This document shows positions 19,627 through 31,998 of a stretch of 64,000 bases of DNA, piece by piece; the first letter of the stretch is position 1; each line of letters starts with the position of its first letter. The stretch spans positions 42,821,378 through 42,885,377 of the forward strand of contig OY288243.1 in NCBI GenBank assembly GCA_958450325.1, read 5' to 3'. The notes under the pieces are model-generated. The model was not told the origin of the DNA. It saw only the letters and a list, made by a program, of their open reading frames with translations, and searched no databases. Origin of the DNA: Agrostemma githago (Eukaryota; Streptophyta; Magnoliopsida; Caryophyllales; Caryophyllaceae). The position numbers and the translations under genes were made by a program.

Positions 19627-22600
19627 TGGAATCCCCTAAATATTTCTAGCGCGATACAGTGGCGGAAACACTGTAGAGTTGGGATTAAAACACACTGACA
19701 AACTATATCTTATTAAAAGAAATGGTAAGTCAATACAAAGGCCTCTTTTTACAAAAGGGCTAAAAGTAAAAATCTTCAAATGGGTTTATACAAATCCATA
19801 AATTACAAGAATGAAGAAAGAGTAGGATCCATGCTACTCGCTAGCTCACACCCAAAACCCAGCAGCAAATACCTGTCATGTTATAAACATAACAGCCACG
19901 TCAGTGGGGAGTAACTCGGACGTTCTCCCAGCCATATTATACCATATGAAAAATAATAGTATTATTATATCAAAATACTTGAAAAGAGAAAACATTAAAA
20001 ACGATATAATAAAATAAGTTCTCGGAGGAAACTTAAAACATTTGCAAACCTGCGAGTCAAAAATTCAATCGATAATATAATATTCAAAAATGGCATTATG
20101 GGAATTTGATCGGTGTGCACAAGGCTAGACTTTCACTAGGATAATACTGGAAACTAGCTTCGAGAACTGTAGACTTAACTCATAACAGAATCCAGTCTCT
20201 AACTAGGCAACTCAACTATAACAGGACTGCGTGCAGCGAGGTCCTGGCTTAAGTAATGTACACCCCTCCTGGACACCAACCGTAATCCAGTTCAACCCGA
20301 CGGCGACTTACACGATGCGATATCTAAGTTTAAGGTCAAAATATACACACTCCTGAGCACAAACCATGCTCAGTTCAACGACCAATGTGTCTCAACATAG
20401 ACACACCAGCTTTATAGTTGATGGCAGAAATGTACATCCCAGACTATATTACTCTAACCCCACACTTCTCTTTATTCCATAACTCCAAAACAGCCATTAT
20501 CGATATTCAAAAGATATAATCAATATAAATGATATGGATAAAAGAAATAACCATTTTATATTAAAAGGGAAACTTTCTATAAATAGAAACTTACTAATTT
20601 TAGAAACTTACTAAAAATAGTCTTATAGAAAATACGTAAGATATTAAAATAAGTGAAATGTATAAAAATAGCATTTCTAACGAAATTAACATTTTATTAT
20701 TATCGTCGTTATCGTAACTTTAATATATTTCTAAATTCGTTACTCAAAATATAAATAAAATGTGATAAGTCATTATATAGTATTTTTATAAATAATTTAG
20801 GAAATCGAATTAAAACAATAAATCTTAGAAAAGAGATATTTTAAGAAATACGATATCAAAAATTAATTGAGTCAACGAGTTATATAAATGAAATTAATTT
20901 TATAAAGGTTTCAAATTATTTTTAAGAAATAGCTTTGATTTATGAATAACACAATTTTCAATAAAAATAGTCAACCGGAAACAAATAGGAAATTATTAGT
21001 GAAAATAGTCTCGACTAAAATGTATTTAAAACTAAATCGACTATTTTCTCATTTATTAGTATAAATCGTAAAACGGAAATTAATTTATTAAACAAGTATA
21101 CAAATCTCGATTATAATATAAAAATATAATTTTGAGTTAAAATTATAAATAGACGAAATATGACAAAAATATGAAATCGATATTATTTAGTTACTAGTGT
21201 CACGATAACCAACAAAATATTATAACGATCATAATTTATAAAATTATTAACGATTTATAAAACGATATCGAAAGTCGTAAAATATTTATAAAGCACACAA
21301 TTTATAAAATAATATTTTTAGCAAATAATAAATAGCTAAAATTAGAAAATGGAAGTTAAAATATTTACTACATACTACTACTCAAACATACGATATAAGA
21401 TCGAGTAACGTCCTAAAGTTACCTTGAGTCAAAAACGTCAAAGTACCAGCCGCTTCAACCCGTCTGTCCAAGCTCTTACCAACCTGGTGACTATGAGCCA
21501 GCTTCGAGGCTCTCACGGAGATCCGAACACGTAGACACGGAAACAAAGGAATCGGGATTAGAGAAAATTGGAAATACTAGAGTTGACAAAGAAAACGTAG
21601 AAGAATTCACTAACACGCCAACATAAACAACGACATAGGTCGATAGAACCAAGTAATGACATCGCCCTTAATAGAAATTAGATTAAGAAGAATGAAGGAG
21701 GGTGAGAAGGAAATGGTTAAGGAGATAAAAGAAAAACGAGGCAGAGAAAAAGGGATACGAGCAAGGCAACGGTAACGAGGACACTTGTGAAAACTGAAAA
21801 CAGCAAATACGAACAGCAGCCATGAACCACAGTAACGTATCGACAACAGCAACGACGGAAATCGACAAATGAACCGAGTATAACAACAGAAGACAGCAGC
21901 GGCAACAACAACAACGCACTCCTAAGCAAGGACGATCAGTACATCAATCGACGTAAAGCAACGAATCGAAAACCGAAAGAAGGAGAAGGACATGGAACAG
22001 CAAGTAGTAGCAATAATAGCAAACAATGACAGCAACAACCCACGACAGCAGCAGGCGAGAAGGACAAAGTGACATCGAACAGCATCGACAACGACAAACG
22101 ATGGACTGAAACGGGACAAAAAGTTGCGAGGAAGAAGAAGATAAGCAGCAGAATGCAACAGCAGCAAGAGCACGAAACAGCAGCACCATCAACAACAACA
22201 ACAACAACAAATGACAGCAGAAAATCAGACCCGAATCAACCATGACAGTCGCAGCAGCGCACAAAGGAGAAGAAGGAAGAAAAAGAAGAAAAGAAGTAGA
22301 AAGAAAAACGAGAAAAAAGAATCTCACGTTTAAAAGCAGTAGCAGAGCAACGGTAGAAAGGTAGCAGCAGCGGCGGTGACACAAAACCGAAACAGCAGAA
22401 ATAGAACACGGCCAGGGGCGCACGAAAACAGGAGCAGCAGCGGCGATGGACATAGCAGCAGCAGCAGCAGGAAGCAACAGCAGCAGCAGGAAGCCACAGC
22501 AGCAGCAGCAGATCAGCGTAGCAGCAGTATTAACGTAACAGCAGCAGCATCAGCGTAGCACCAGTAATAGCAACGTAAGAAAACGGACGGAGAAGAAGGA

Positions 22601-23581
22601 GAAACAACAGAATGAAAGATAGAGGACAAAACGGATACGAACCCGAGTTGAATCATTGGCACAAAGGACACGACAACCGTAGAACGGAATGTGACAGCAA
22701 TCGACAACAGCTGCAACAGCGAAATATGAAAGCAGCAGCAGAAACAGATGAAAACAGAGGGAGATCGGTGGATGAAAAGGTAGAAGGCGGGTGTGTGGAT
22801 GTGAAAAGAAAGAAAAACAAAGGGGAATGAATAAAGACAAGGTGAAGCGGTGGAGGGTAAGGTGTAAAGAGAAAAGGAAGGGGTAAGAATGATCAGTAAA
22901 AGGTAAAGGGGGATGAATGTAGAAGTATGAAGGGTTGGATTCAACTTAACAAATAAGAAAAAGTGTCCGGATTCAGAAATGAATCAGGTAGGAAAATACG
23001 AATTAAACGAATCCCGTAACGATAAGTTGACTGACCCACGAATCGAATTAAAACGAGTTAAAAAGATTAATAAATAATCGGGCCGTCGAATAAAATGAGT
23101 AAATAAATTATTCGAGACGAAAACAAAGTTGATAGAAATAAATAATTAAACGATGAAATAGTATTTCCCGATAAATAATAAATTTTCGATGAAGTAAATT
23201 AAATTGGTTTCTCGAGGAAAGAAAATAATTATTTTGACGAAACTTAAAATAAATGAGCTTCGAGCTTAATAAAAGAATTTAAGGAGTTTGAAAATAAATA
23301 TAGAAAATCGGGCTTAAAAATAAAAGAATTTAGAATTTTAATCGTCGAAATAGATTTTCGATAAGAATTAAATTAAATATATATAAAATGGATCGAAACA
23401 TAAATAAAAGTATGTTTTAATAAGAAAAGTTTCCGCGTCAAATAAAATTTTAGGAGTTTGAAACGATTAAACGATATATTCGTCTTATAATAATTTTTAA
23501 GAATCACGAGTTAAATCGTAAAAATAAAAATACGAACAAAATTTTAATTTAATTTAATTTATAAAAATCAGGGGTGTTACA
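19627..23581 (-). repeat. 3' LTR of the LARD (left on the + strand)
   Basis: Runs on the + strand from TGGAATCCCC to GGGTGTTACA. The second base triplet differs from the other LTR (TGG against TGT), so the terminal dinucleotide of the minus-strand end has changed from ACA to CCA. It holds a CAG-rich block (22140-22560). Open frames at 21610-22944 on both strands follow from that block and recur in the right LTR; none resembles a known protein. Confidence 0.9.
22140..22560. repeat. CAG/CAA-rich trinucleotide block in the LARD LTR, copy 1
   Basis: AGCAGCAGCAGC runs and ACAACAACA runs give poly-Ser/Gln frames on the + strand and poly-Leu/Cys frames on the minus strand. The same block is present at 28650-29070. 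The longest minus-strand frames (177 and 143 codons) are low complexity. I treat them as composition artefacts, although their direction matches the element's own transcription. Confidence 0.8.
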
Positions 23582-23602
23582 ATCTTCCCCACTAAAAGAA
23601 GT
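23582..23602 (-). other. Polypurine tract region of the LARD
   Basis: On the minus strand, a purine run AGTGGGGAAGA lies directly before the LTR start. Just upstream is the AGTTTCGAGGACGAAACT palindrome-like string, often seen at this place in plant chromovirus-type elements. Confidence 0.75.
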
Positions 23603-26098
23603 TTCGTCCTCGAAACTAACAAAAATATAATAATAAAATGGAAGACAAGGTTATATCATTTGGACAAAAAGAGAATGCTTAACTCACATCACAATCTCGG
23701 TTTAAAAGAAAAATTACAACTTCAAATGGAATATGAAATCGAAATCGAAGAAAGGAGTGGTTTCAAGATGAGTTGGGCTTAACTACCCAAAGTTTAAAAT
23801 CATTTAAATTAACAATAGTGAAAAAGTATTCGATAAAATAATGACGATAAATAATATTTGTAAACAAACTCGAGGGTGAAAGATACCCAAATATTTTCAA
23901 AACAATAGTAAAACGTTTTAATTAAGAAATTCAACAATACTTTATTTTAAGACCAAGCAAAAATTTGAGAAATCAAGTTTTGTGGTTAGTAAATAATAAT
24001 CGACCAAGTCGTCAAACATTTTCAATGACAGATTTAAAGTCTAACGACAATAAAACAAAAATATAGACGTACAAAGTTTTTCAGAAATTTTAAATCGTTT
24101 TACATAATAATCTTATAAAAATCCAAAATATTTGCAATTATGAAAGTTTTCATAAAATCAAAATTTTAAATGATTTCGAAATACTTTAAAATAAATTATT
24201 TACACCCTTTGAAACGGAACCAAAAATAAAACAAAGACGAAATACAAAGTTTTGAAATTTATAACTCAAAATGTTAAAATCTCATGAAAATTCAATGTTT
24301 TTAAATTAGTCAATCTTTTCACAACAAAAGTTTGAGGAAAATATTAAATGGATAAATAGAGTCAAAGTCAACGACAAATCGAAATAAAAGTTTTCAAACC
24401 CGATTAAGAAGCCGAAAGGAATTGGCTGAAGAAGAAGAAGCGGAATTAAGGGAAAAGCTAAAGGGGAGGAACGAAATTGAGAGTCAAACAAAGCTCTCAA
24501 GGAAAAATAGAAGAAGTTGACCATCTCGAGATTCCCAGCACGACTCCCACAACACGGGTTCCTAATTTCCATAAATGTCTTACGTGATTATCCAATCGTT
24601 CAAACGACACGATACTAATCCCCAAATGCTTTAAAAACTAATCTCGTCAATTAAAGTTCCAACGGTCATCAAACAAACCGAAACTCGCGAACGATAAGGC
24701 TCCTAAATCCAAAGCTCATAAAGTTTGAGCTCGAGGTACACTCCAAATCTCTCGAGTAAGGATCACCAAACAAGATCCACCAATTAAACAAGGCTCGGGT
24801 ACGAAATCCTCAAAAATGATCATTAACATATTTAATATGCCACTAGTACAAAACTTGGAAAAGTACAACGAATCCTCAAACCCGCTCAAACCTATAGGTA
24901 ATGGCGTGAACACTCACATCTTCAAAACACGTCTTTCGAGTCAGGTTTCAGAGAATTCCACCAAAGTTCATAGGTTACAACCTCACACAACGATCAACGA
25001 TCTAATCTTTAAGAAATACGGGTAATCTAAGTCAACCAAAATTTTTAACAACATTAATGAAACCTTCAATGGTACCACAACACTCAGGCTAACACTTTAC
25101 ACAATACTCTATGATCCCAAATATTCACGATGCATCCATCGAATAAGCATTAGATAAGAATCTCCAAAGTAATATTATCAGTTGTATTTAGTTCAGTTCT
25201 AGGTTAGGTACTAGGTATCCATCAAATATGATGTACTCTTACTACTTCAAAGTATATTCAACTCTAAGTACTCCAAAATAATCAAAGTAACCTATAACCC
25301 AAGGTTCAGGGTCTAAAGTATCATCCTAATTCCCATATTCAACAATTTGCCATTCAAATCAATTCTCAAGAATTTATTACTTGCTTAGAAGATAGGATAG
25401 ACTCACACTCCTCAAACCAGGTAACAAGGGTTTACTAAACCTCAAACATCTATAACACGGGGTTCAGTAAGACAGAAACCGGTCTAACCAAAGAATCTCA
25501 AGAGAAGGATGGTAAAGTAGAAGAATTAATCGAAGATTTATCTCTAGAATGAAGACGAGAAATAATACGAGAAGAATTGGAAAAGGCAGAAGCAGGAAGA
25601 AAAGAGTCAATGATTCAAGCTAATAAAGACCTAAAACGAGAAGGGAAAGTATGGACCTCTAAGGTTCACGAGGGAAGTAAATGGATTACTTCATCTTCTT
25701 ATAGAGGAATGAGCACACAAGTCTTGGGTCACTCCATCTAGATCGACTGCAACATCATGGAACATACATCCACTCTTGATCATCTAACCTGTAGCTTGAG
25801 CAAACCAAATCTGGGCTGAAAGGTCGCCATTGTATCTTCCTTGTAGCACAAAGTTGTCCACTCGAATAACAGGCGTTGAGAGTTTTGAGCAGGTCTTGTC
25901 CCGATCTGAGGCAGCGTCCTATCATCTTCTTCTACATTCGTCTTCTTCCAGACAAAAGCAACAAATATTCAATGCTAACCACTGAGTTACAAGAACATAT
26001 AAACCTAACAGTTAAGTCCTTACTTTGGTTTCTACCCATCTCTCACTAAAATTTCTTTAATATTCAAATCATTTACTAGTATTTTTTCCTAAAATCAG
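23603..26098 (-). other. Internal region of the LARD, non-coding
   Basis: AT-rich sequence of about 2.5 kb. No frame exceeds about 90 codons, and none shows gag, protease, RT or integrase motifs. The 88-codon minus-strand frame at 24306-24572 is hydrophobic and unrecognised. Confidence 0.7.
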
Positions 26099-26111
26099 GT
26101 GTAAGCGTCGG

Positions 26112-26135
26112 GAGCAACAATGCTCTGATACCAAC
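26112..26135 (-). other. Primer-binding site of the LARD (initiator tRNA-Met type)
   Basis: The minus strand reads TTGGTATCAGAGCATTG directly after the 5' LTR end. TGGTATCAGAGC complements the 3' end of plant initiator tRNA-Met and is a common primer site of Ty1 and chromovirus-type Ty3 elements. Confidence 0.9.
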
Positions 26136-29100
26136 TGTAATCCCCTAAATATTTCTAGCGCGATACAGTGGCGGAAACACTGTAGAGTTGGGATTAAAAC
26201 ACACTGACAAACTATATCTTATTAAAAGAAATGGTAAGTCAATACAAAGGCCTCTTTTTACAAAAGGGCTAAAAGTAAAAATCTTCAAATGGGTTTATAC
26301 AAATCCATAAATTACAAGAATGAAGAAAGAGTAGGATCCATGCTACTCGCTAGCTCACACCCAAAACCCAGCAGCAAATACCTGTCATGTTATAAACATA
26401 ACAGCCACGTCAGTGGGGAGTAACTCGGACGTTCTCCCAGCCATATTATACCATATGAAAAATAATAGTATTATTATATCAAAATACTTGAAAAGAGAAA
26501 ACATTAAAAACGATATAATAAAATAAGTTCTCGGAGGAAACTTAAAACATTTGCAAACCTGCGAGTCAAAAATTCAATCGATAATATAATATTCAAAAAT
26601 GGCATTATGGGAATTTGATCGGTGTGCACAAGGCTAGACTTTCACTAGGATAATACTGGAAACTAGCTTCGAGAACTGTAGACTTAACTCATAACAGAAT
26701 CCAGTCTCTAACTAGGCAACTCAACTATAACAGGACTGCGTGCAGCGAGGTCCTGGCTTAAGTAATGTACACCCCTCCTGGACACCAACCGTAATCCAGT
26801 TCAACCCGACGGCGACTTACACGATGCGATATCTAAGTTTAAGGTCAAAATATACACACTCCTGAGCACAAACCATGCTTAGTTCAACGACCAATGTGTC
26901 TCAACATAGACACACCAGCTTTATAGTTGATGGCAGAAATGTACATCCCAGACTATATTACTCTAACCCCACACTTCTCTTTATTCCATAACTCCAAAAC
27001 AGCCATTATCGATATTCAAAAGATATAATCAATATAAATGATATGGATAAAAGAAATAACCATTTTATATTAAAAGGGAAACTTTCTATAAATAGAAACT
27101 TACTAATTTTAGAAACTTACTAAAAATAGTCTTATAGAAAATACGTAAGATATTAAAATAAGTGAAATGTATAAAAATAGCATTTCTAACGAAATTAACA
27201 TTTTATTATTATCGTCGTTATCGTAACTTTAATATATTTCTAAATTCGTTACTCAAAATATAAATAAAATGTGATAAGTCATTATATAGTATTTTTATAA
27301 ATAATTTAGGAAATCGAATTAAAACAATAAATCTTAGAAAAGAGATATTTTAAGAAATACGATATCAAAAATTAATTGAGTCAACGAGTTATATAAATGA
27401 AATGAATTTTATAAAGGTTTCAAATTATTTTTAAGAAATAGCTTTGATTTATGAATAACACAATTTTCAATAAAAATAGTCAACCGGAAACAAATAGGAA
27501 ATTATTAGTGAAAATAGTCTCGACTAAAATGTATTTAAAACTAAATCGACTATTTTCTCATTTATTAGTATAAATCGTAAAACGGAAATTAATTTATTAA
27601 ACAAGTATACAAATCTCGATTATAATATAAAAATATAATTTTGAGTTAAAATTATAAATAGACGAAATATGACAAAAATATGAAATCGATATTATTTAGT
27701 TACTAGTGTCACGATAACCAACAAAATATTATAACGATCATAATTTATAAAATTATTAACGATTTATAAAACGATATCGAAAGTCGTAAAATATTTATAA
27801 AACACACAATTTATAAAATAATATTTTTAGCAAATAATAAATAGCTAAAATTAGAAAATGGAAGTTAAAATATTTACTACATACTACTACTCAAACATAC
27901 GATATAAGATCGAGTAACGTCCTAAAGTTACCTTGAGTCAAAAACGTCAAAGTACCAGCCGCTTCAACCCGTCTGTCCAAGCTCTTACCAACCTGGTGAC
28001 TATGAGCCAGCTTCGAGGCTCTCACGGAGATCCGAACACGTAGACACGGAAACAAAGGAATCGGGATTAGAGAAAATTGGAAATACTAGAGTTGACAAAG
28101 AAAACGTAGAAGAATTCACTAACACGCCAACATAAACAACGACATAGGTCGATAGAACCAAGTAATGACATCGCCCTTAATAGAAATTAGATTAAGAAGA
28201 ATGAAGGAGGGTGAGAAGGAAATGGTTAAGGAGATAAAAGAAAAACGAGGCAGAGAAAAAGGGATACGAGCAAGGCAACGGTAACGAGGACACTTGTGAA
28301 AACTGAAAACAGCAAATACGAACAGCAGCCATGAACCACAGTAACGTATCGACAACAGCAACGACGGAAATCGACAAATGAACCGAGTATAACAACAGAA
28401 GACAGCAGCGGCAACAACAACAACGCACTCCTAAGCAAGGACGATCAGTACATCAATTGACGTAAAGCAATGAATCGAAAACCGAAAGAAGGAGAAGGAC
28501 ATGGAACAGCAAGTAGTAGCAATAATAGCAAACAATGACAGCAACAACCCACGACAGCAGCAGGCGAGAAGGACAAAGTGACATCGAACAGCATCGACAA
28601 CGACAAACGATGGACTGAAACGGGACAAAAAGTTGCGAGGAAGAAGAAGATAAGCAGCAGAATGCAACAGCAGCAAGAGCACGAAACAGCAGCACCATCA
28701 ACAACAACAACAACAACAAATGACAGCAGAAAATCAGACCCGAATCAACCATGACAGTCGCAGCAGCGCACAAAGGAGAAGAAGGAAGAAAAAGAAGAAA
28801 AGAAGTAGAAAGAAAAACGAGAAAAAAGAATCTCACGTTTAAAAGCAGTAGCAGAGCAACGGTAGAAAGGTAGCAGCAGCGGCGGTGACACAAAACCGAA
28901 ACAGCAGAAATAGAACACGGCCAGGGGCGCACGAAAACAGGAGCAGCAACGGCGATGGACATAGCAGCAGCAGCAGCAGGAAGCAACAGCAGCAGCAGGA
29001 AGCCACAGCAGCAGCAGCAGATCAGCGTAGCAGCAGTATTAACGTAACAGCAGCAGCATCAGCGTAGCACCAGTAATAGCTACGTAAGCAAACGGACGGA

Positions 29101-30090
29101 GAAGAAGGAGAAACAACAGAATGAAAGATAGAGGACAAAACGGATACGAACCCGAGTTGAATCAGTGGCACAAAGGACACGACAACCGTAGAACGGAATG
29201 TGACAGCAATCGACAACAGCTGCAACAGCGAAATATGAAAGCAGCAGCAGAAACAGATGAAAACAGAGGGAGATCGGTGGATGAAAAGGTAGAAGGCGGG
29301 TGTGTGGATGTGAAAAGAACGAAAAACAAAGGGGAATGAATAAAGACAAGGTGAAGCGGTGGAGGGTAAGGTGTAAAGAGAAAAGGAAGGGGTAAGAATG
29401 ATCAGTAAAAGGTAAAGGGGGATGAATGTAGAAGTATGAAGGGTTGGATTCAACTTAACAAATAAGAAAAAGTGTCCGGATTCAGAAATGAATCAGGTAG
29501 GAAAATACGAATTAAACGAATCCCGTAACGATAAGTTGACTGACCCACGAATCGAATTAAAACGAGTTAAAAAGATTAATAAATAATCGGGCCGTCGAAT
29601 AAAATGAGTAAATAAATTATTCGAGACGAAAACAAAGTTGATAGAAATAAATAATTAAACGATGAAATAGTATTTCCCGATAAATAATAAATTTTCGATG
29701 AAGTAAATTAAATTGGTTTCTCGAGGAAAGAAAATAATTATTTTGACGAAACTTAAAATAAATGAGCTTTGAGCTTAATAAAAGAATTTAAGGAGTTTGA
29801 AAATAAATATAGAAAATCGGGCTTAAAAATAAAAGAATTTAGAATTTTAATCGTCGAAATAGATTTTCGATAAGAATTAAATTAAATATATATAAAATGG
29901 ATCGAAACATAAATAAAAGTATGTTTTAATAAGAAAAGTTTCCGCGTCAAATAAAATTTTAGGAGTTTGAAACGATTAAACGATATATTCGTCTTATAAT
30001 AATTTTTAAGAATCACGAGTTAAATCGTAAAAATAAAAATACGAACAAAATTTTAATTTAATTTAATTTATAAAAATCAGGGGTGTTACA
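26136..30090 (-). repeat. 5' LTR of the LARD (right on the + strand)
   Basis: Same length as the left LTR. By eye it differs at about twelve positions, mostly single transitions or transversions (for example C/T near 26879, T/G near 27404, C/T near 28458 and 28471). The CAG-rich block is at 28650-29070. Confidence 0.9.
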
Positions 30091-30095
30091 GTCGG

Positions 30096-30333
30096 TAACG
30101 GTATCAAATGCTAAGGGACGAACCCAATAAACTCTAACATCGGAAATGGGCCGTATTTTGTACACGGCCCACTACGACATAGAATGGGTTCGAACGGGCC
30201 CGAACTCCCATAAAGTTCGGTGGCGAATCCACTTCGATTTAAATCTCCATTCGATCCGTTTTCATATGGAGATTCATTCGCCTCCGCGAACCCGCCCGTG
30301 GCCGCGTCGGAGTGGACCTATGTCATGTCCACA
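30096..30333 (+). repeat. 3' LTR remnant of the Tat element, right part
   Basis: It matches 15232-15448 and ends CATGTCCACA like the 5' LTR. It includes about 20 extra bases near 30235-30265 relative to the 5' LTR. A 79-codon frame here is non-coding. Confidence 0.85.
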
Positions 30334-30338
30334 GACGC

Positions 30339-31707
30339 TCATAACGTTAATTGTACGATTACGAGATCGGTTATCGATTATTTAAAAAAATGTTATAAAA
30401 TCGATTTGAGTTTGGCTAGAACGAATATCGATTCCCTCCGCGTTATAATGTCGTAATCAACCCTTTCGGACCGTGTGACAATTAATTCGGCGTCAACGAG
30501 TTCGTGCTAGTATAGTTTATCGATTAATTCTTTTAGACATGATATTCGACTATGGAGTCGGTATCGCATCTTTAGAATAACGTATTATTTTTCTAATTAG
30601 AGCGAAAGTCGATTCCCTCCGCGTCACGACATCGTTACCAATCCTTGCGGATTATATGATGTTCGATTTGCATCAACAGGTTTCGTTCTAACCTTAAAAA
30701 CAAGATCGAGTACAACTATCGACAAATATCCGTGATCGCACTGGGCCCTTGAGTGTTTAGGGCGGCGCTCCTCGAAAGGGTGCCACCTCTATTAAGACTC
30801 GTAAAGGGATTAGGAGGATCATAGAAAGGGATTTATCTTGAGATATACTCGATACGAAATTCGTTTTGAATTTTATGTGATTGTATGCGACGTTTATAAT
30901 CTAACTATGACGATGACGGAAAAAACAAAAAAAACAAAAAAGGACGAAAAAGACGAAAAGGAGAAGAAGGAAGGGAGAGAAAGCGGGATTTTATAACACC
31001 CTCAATCTACATGTTAATTTCGGCCTCGTTTATGGACTCGTAGTAACGACGTTTGCGCGGGAGTATCGAGGATATAGGAAGAGTTAAGGTGTTTGTATTT
31101 TTGGATTGGTTTTCTCGGGATTCCTAGAGAATTTCTAGAGGGAAAATCGGGATTGGATGTGTGTATAATATGCCTATGATTGCTGAAATTGTGGGGTATT
31201 AATTGTGTTGAATGAAAGTTGCAAAGGAGGTGTATTTATAGGAAAAATCAGCCCCCTCGACCTAGGGTCACTCGAGTGGCCCAACCAAAAGCCAACAGTG
31301 GGCTTTTGGAGGCCCACTCGACCGAGTGGGCTGACACTCGATCGAGTGGGTCAGCTGGACCGAGATATTTTGAGGTTTTTTATTTTGAGTCGAATTCTTG
31401 AAGCTTTGTGTGGCTGATTTGTGACTCGGAAACGACTTTGACTGGGGTTTGACCCGGTCGCTAAAAGACAGTTTTATTTTCGGTGTCGGTTTTGACCCAA
31501 ATTAGTCTTATTTGATTGGAAACGACCTACTGGGCCTGAATTTGAGGTCGGTTTGGTGAGATTTTTACTCCGCGAAAAGCTCACGCCAAATACTATTGAT
31601 TCCGAGTCCAAAATTGAGCGTATTAAGTCATGTTTTCGTCCGATCATCATCGAGTGTTTTGTTGGAAACTGCTATAGACACTAGCGGGTAAACTGCGGGT
31701 GTCTACA
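30339..31707 (-). repeat. Distal part of the reverse Tat solo LTR
   Basis: It continues the reverse LTR interrupted at 12804. It contains inverse matches to the LTR start (31640-31707 against 12805-12875) and two palindromes (31316-31345). The 31205-31417 frames are artefacts. The A/G-rich stretch at 30920-30990 is the inverse of the CTTCTTCTC leader at 13590-13640. Confidence 0.8.
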
Positions 31708-31712
31708 CTATG

Positions 31713-31835
31713 CCCTGGCGTAGACTTTGAATTTTGACGTCTATGCTCAGGCATAGTCTTTGAACTTTTACGGCTCTACCCAGGCGTAGGCTTTGATGTT
31801 TTACGACTATGCCATGGTATTGCCGCTGATCTTCG
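31713..31835. repeat. CTATGCCCAGGCGTAG minisatellite, third segment
   Basis: Three or four diverged units follow the solo LTR's right target duplication and close the array that began at 6530. Confidence 0.8.
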
Positions 31836-31998
31836 TAGATAATAGTAATCAATATCGTGTTGTTTACATTTGCTAATTATGAATGGTTTATCGTGTTATT
31901 TATAATTTGTTTAGGAATTTTGTTAGTTCTAATTAATTATATAATTTTAGAATGAATATCGCGACGTTAGTAACAACTAAAATTGAACTTGCAGATTT

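Larger units (their letters stand above)
19627..30090 (-). mobile_element. Large non-autonomous LTR retrotransposon (LARD), 10.46 kb
   Basis: Two direct LTRs of 3,955 bp each (19627-23581 and 26136-30090) enclose 2,554 bp without coding sequence. Exact GTCGG duplications flank it (19622-19626 and 30091-30095). Orientation is minus: the primer site (inverse of TTGGTATCAGAGCATTG, initiator tRNA-Met type) abuts the right LTR, and the polypurine tract (inverse of AGTGGGGAAGA) abuts the left LTR. The minus-strand LTR begins TGTAACACCCC, as in Tekay-like chromoviruses. No gag or pol is present, so it must use proteins of a relative. The LTRs differ at about a dozen sites by my reading with no net length change, so the insertion is recent. 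Confidence 0.9.
12805..30333 (+). mobile_element. Non-autonomous Tat/Ogre-type LTR retrotransposon with gag only (TR-GAG-like)
   Basis: The 5' LTR spans 12805-15448 (TGTAGACACC...GTCCACA), a primer-binding site follows directly, and gag is at 16703-17560. No protease, reverse transcriptase or integrase is found. The 3' LTR is a 5'-truncated remnant (19585-19626 plus 30096-30333) split by the large LTR derivative. Flanks are GACAC (12800-12804) and GACGC (30334-30338), a 5-bp duplication with one change. It sits in the reverse solo LTR of the same family. Gag-only elements with terminal repeats are known in plants as TR-GAGs and depend on enzymes from autonomous relatives. Confidence 0.8.
11753..31707 (-). 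mobile_element. Tat/Ogre-type solo LTR (reverse), split by a nested element
   Basis: The + strand begins TGTGGACATGTCATAGG, the inverse of the 3' end of the LTR at 15448, and ends GGGTGTCTACA, the inverse of the LTR start at 12805. It is flanked by exact CTATG duplications (11748-11752 and 31708-31712), so both ends are original. Its two pieces, 11753-12804 and 30339-31707, total about 2.4 kb; no internal region of this copy is present. It is therefore a solo LTR made by recombination, into which a forward member of the same family later inserted. It shares the palindromic CACTCGATCGAGTG motifs (12570-12680, 31315-31345). Confidence 0.85.

Noticed and set aside
21610..22944. Overlapping minus-strand frames of 70-177 codons (poly-Leu/Cys/Ser) and + strand poly-Ser/Gln frames, repeated at 28119-29453
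   Set aside because: They come from the CAG/CAA-rich block of the LARD LTR, are low complexity and match no family; the identical set in the other LTR only reflects LTR duplication.
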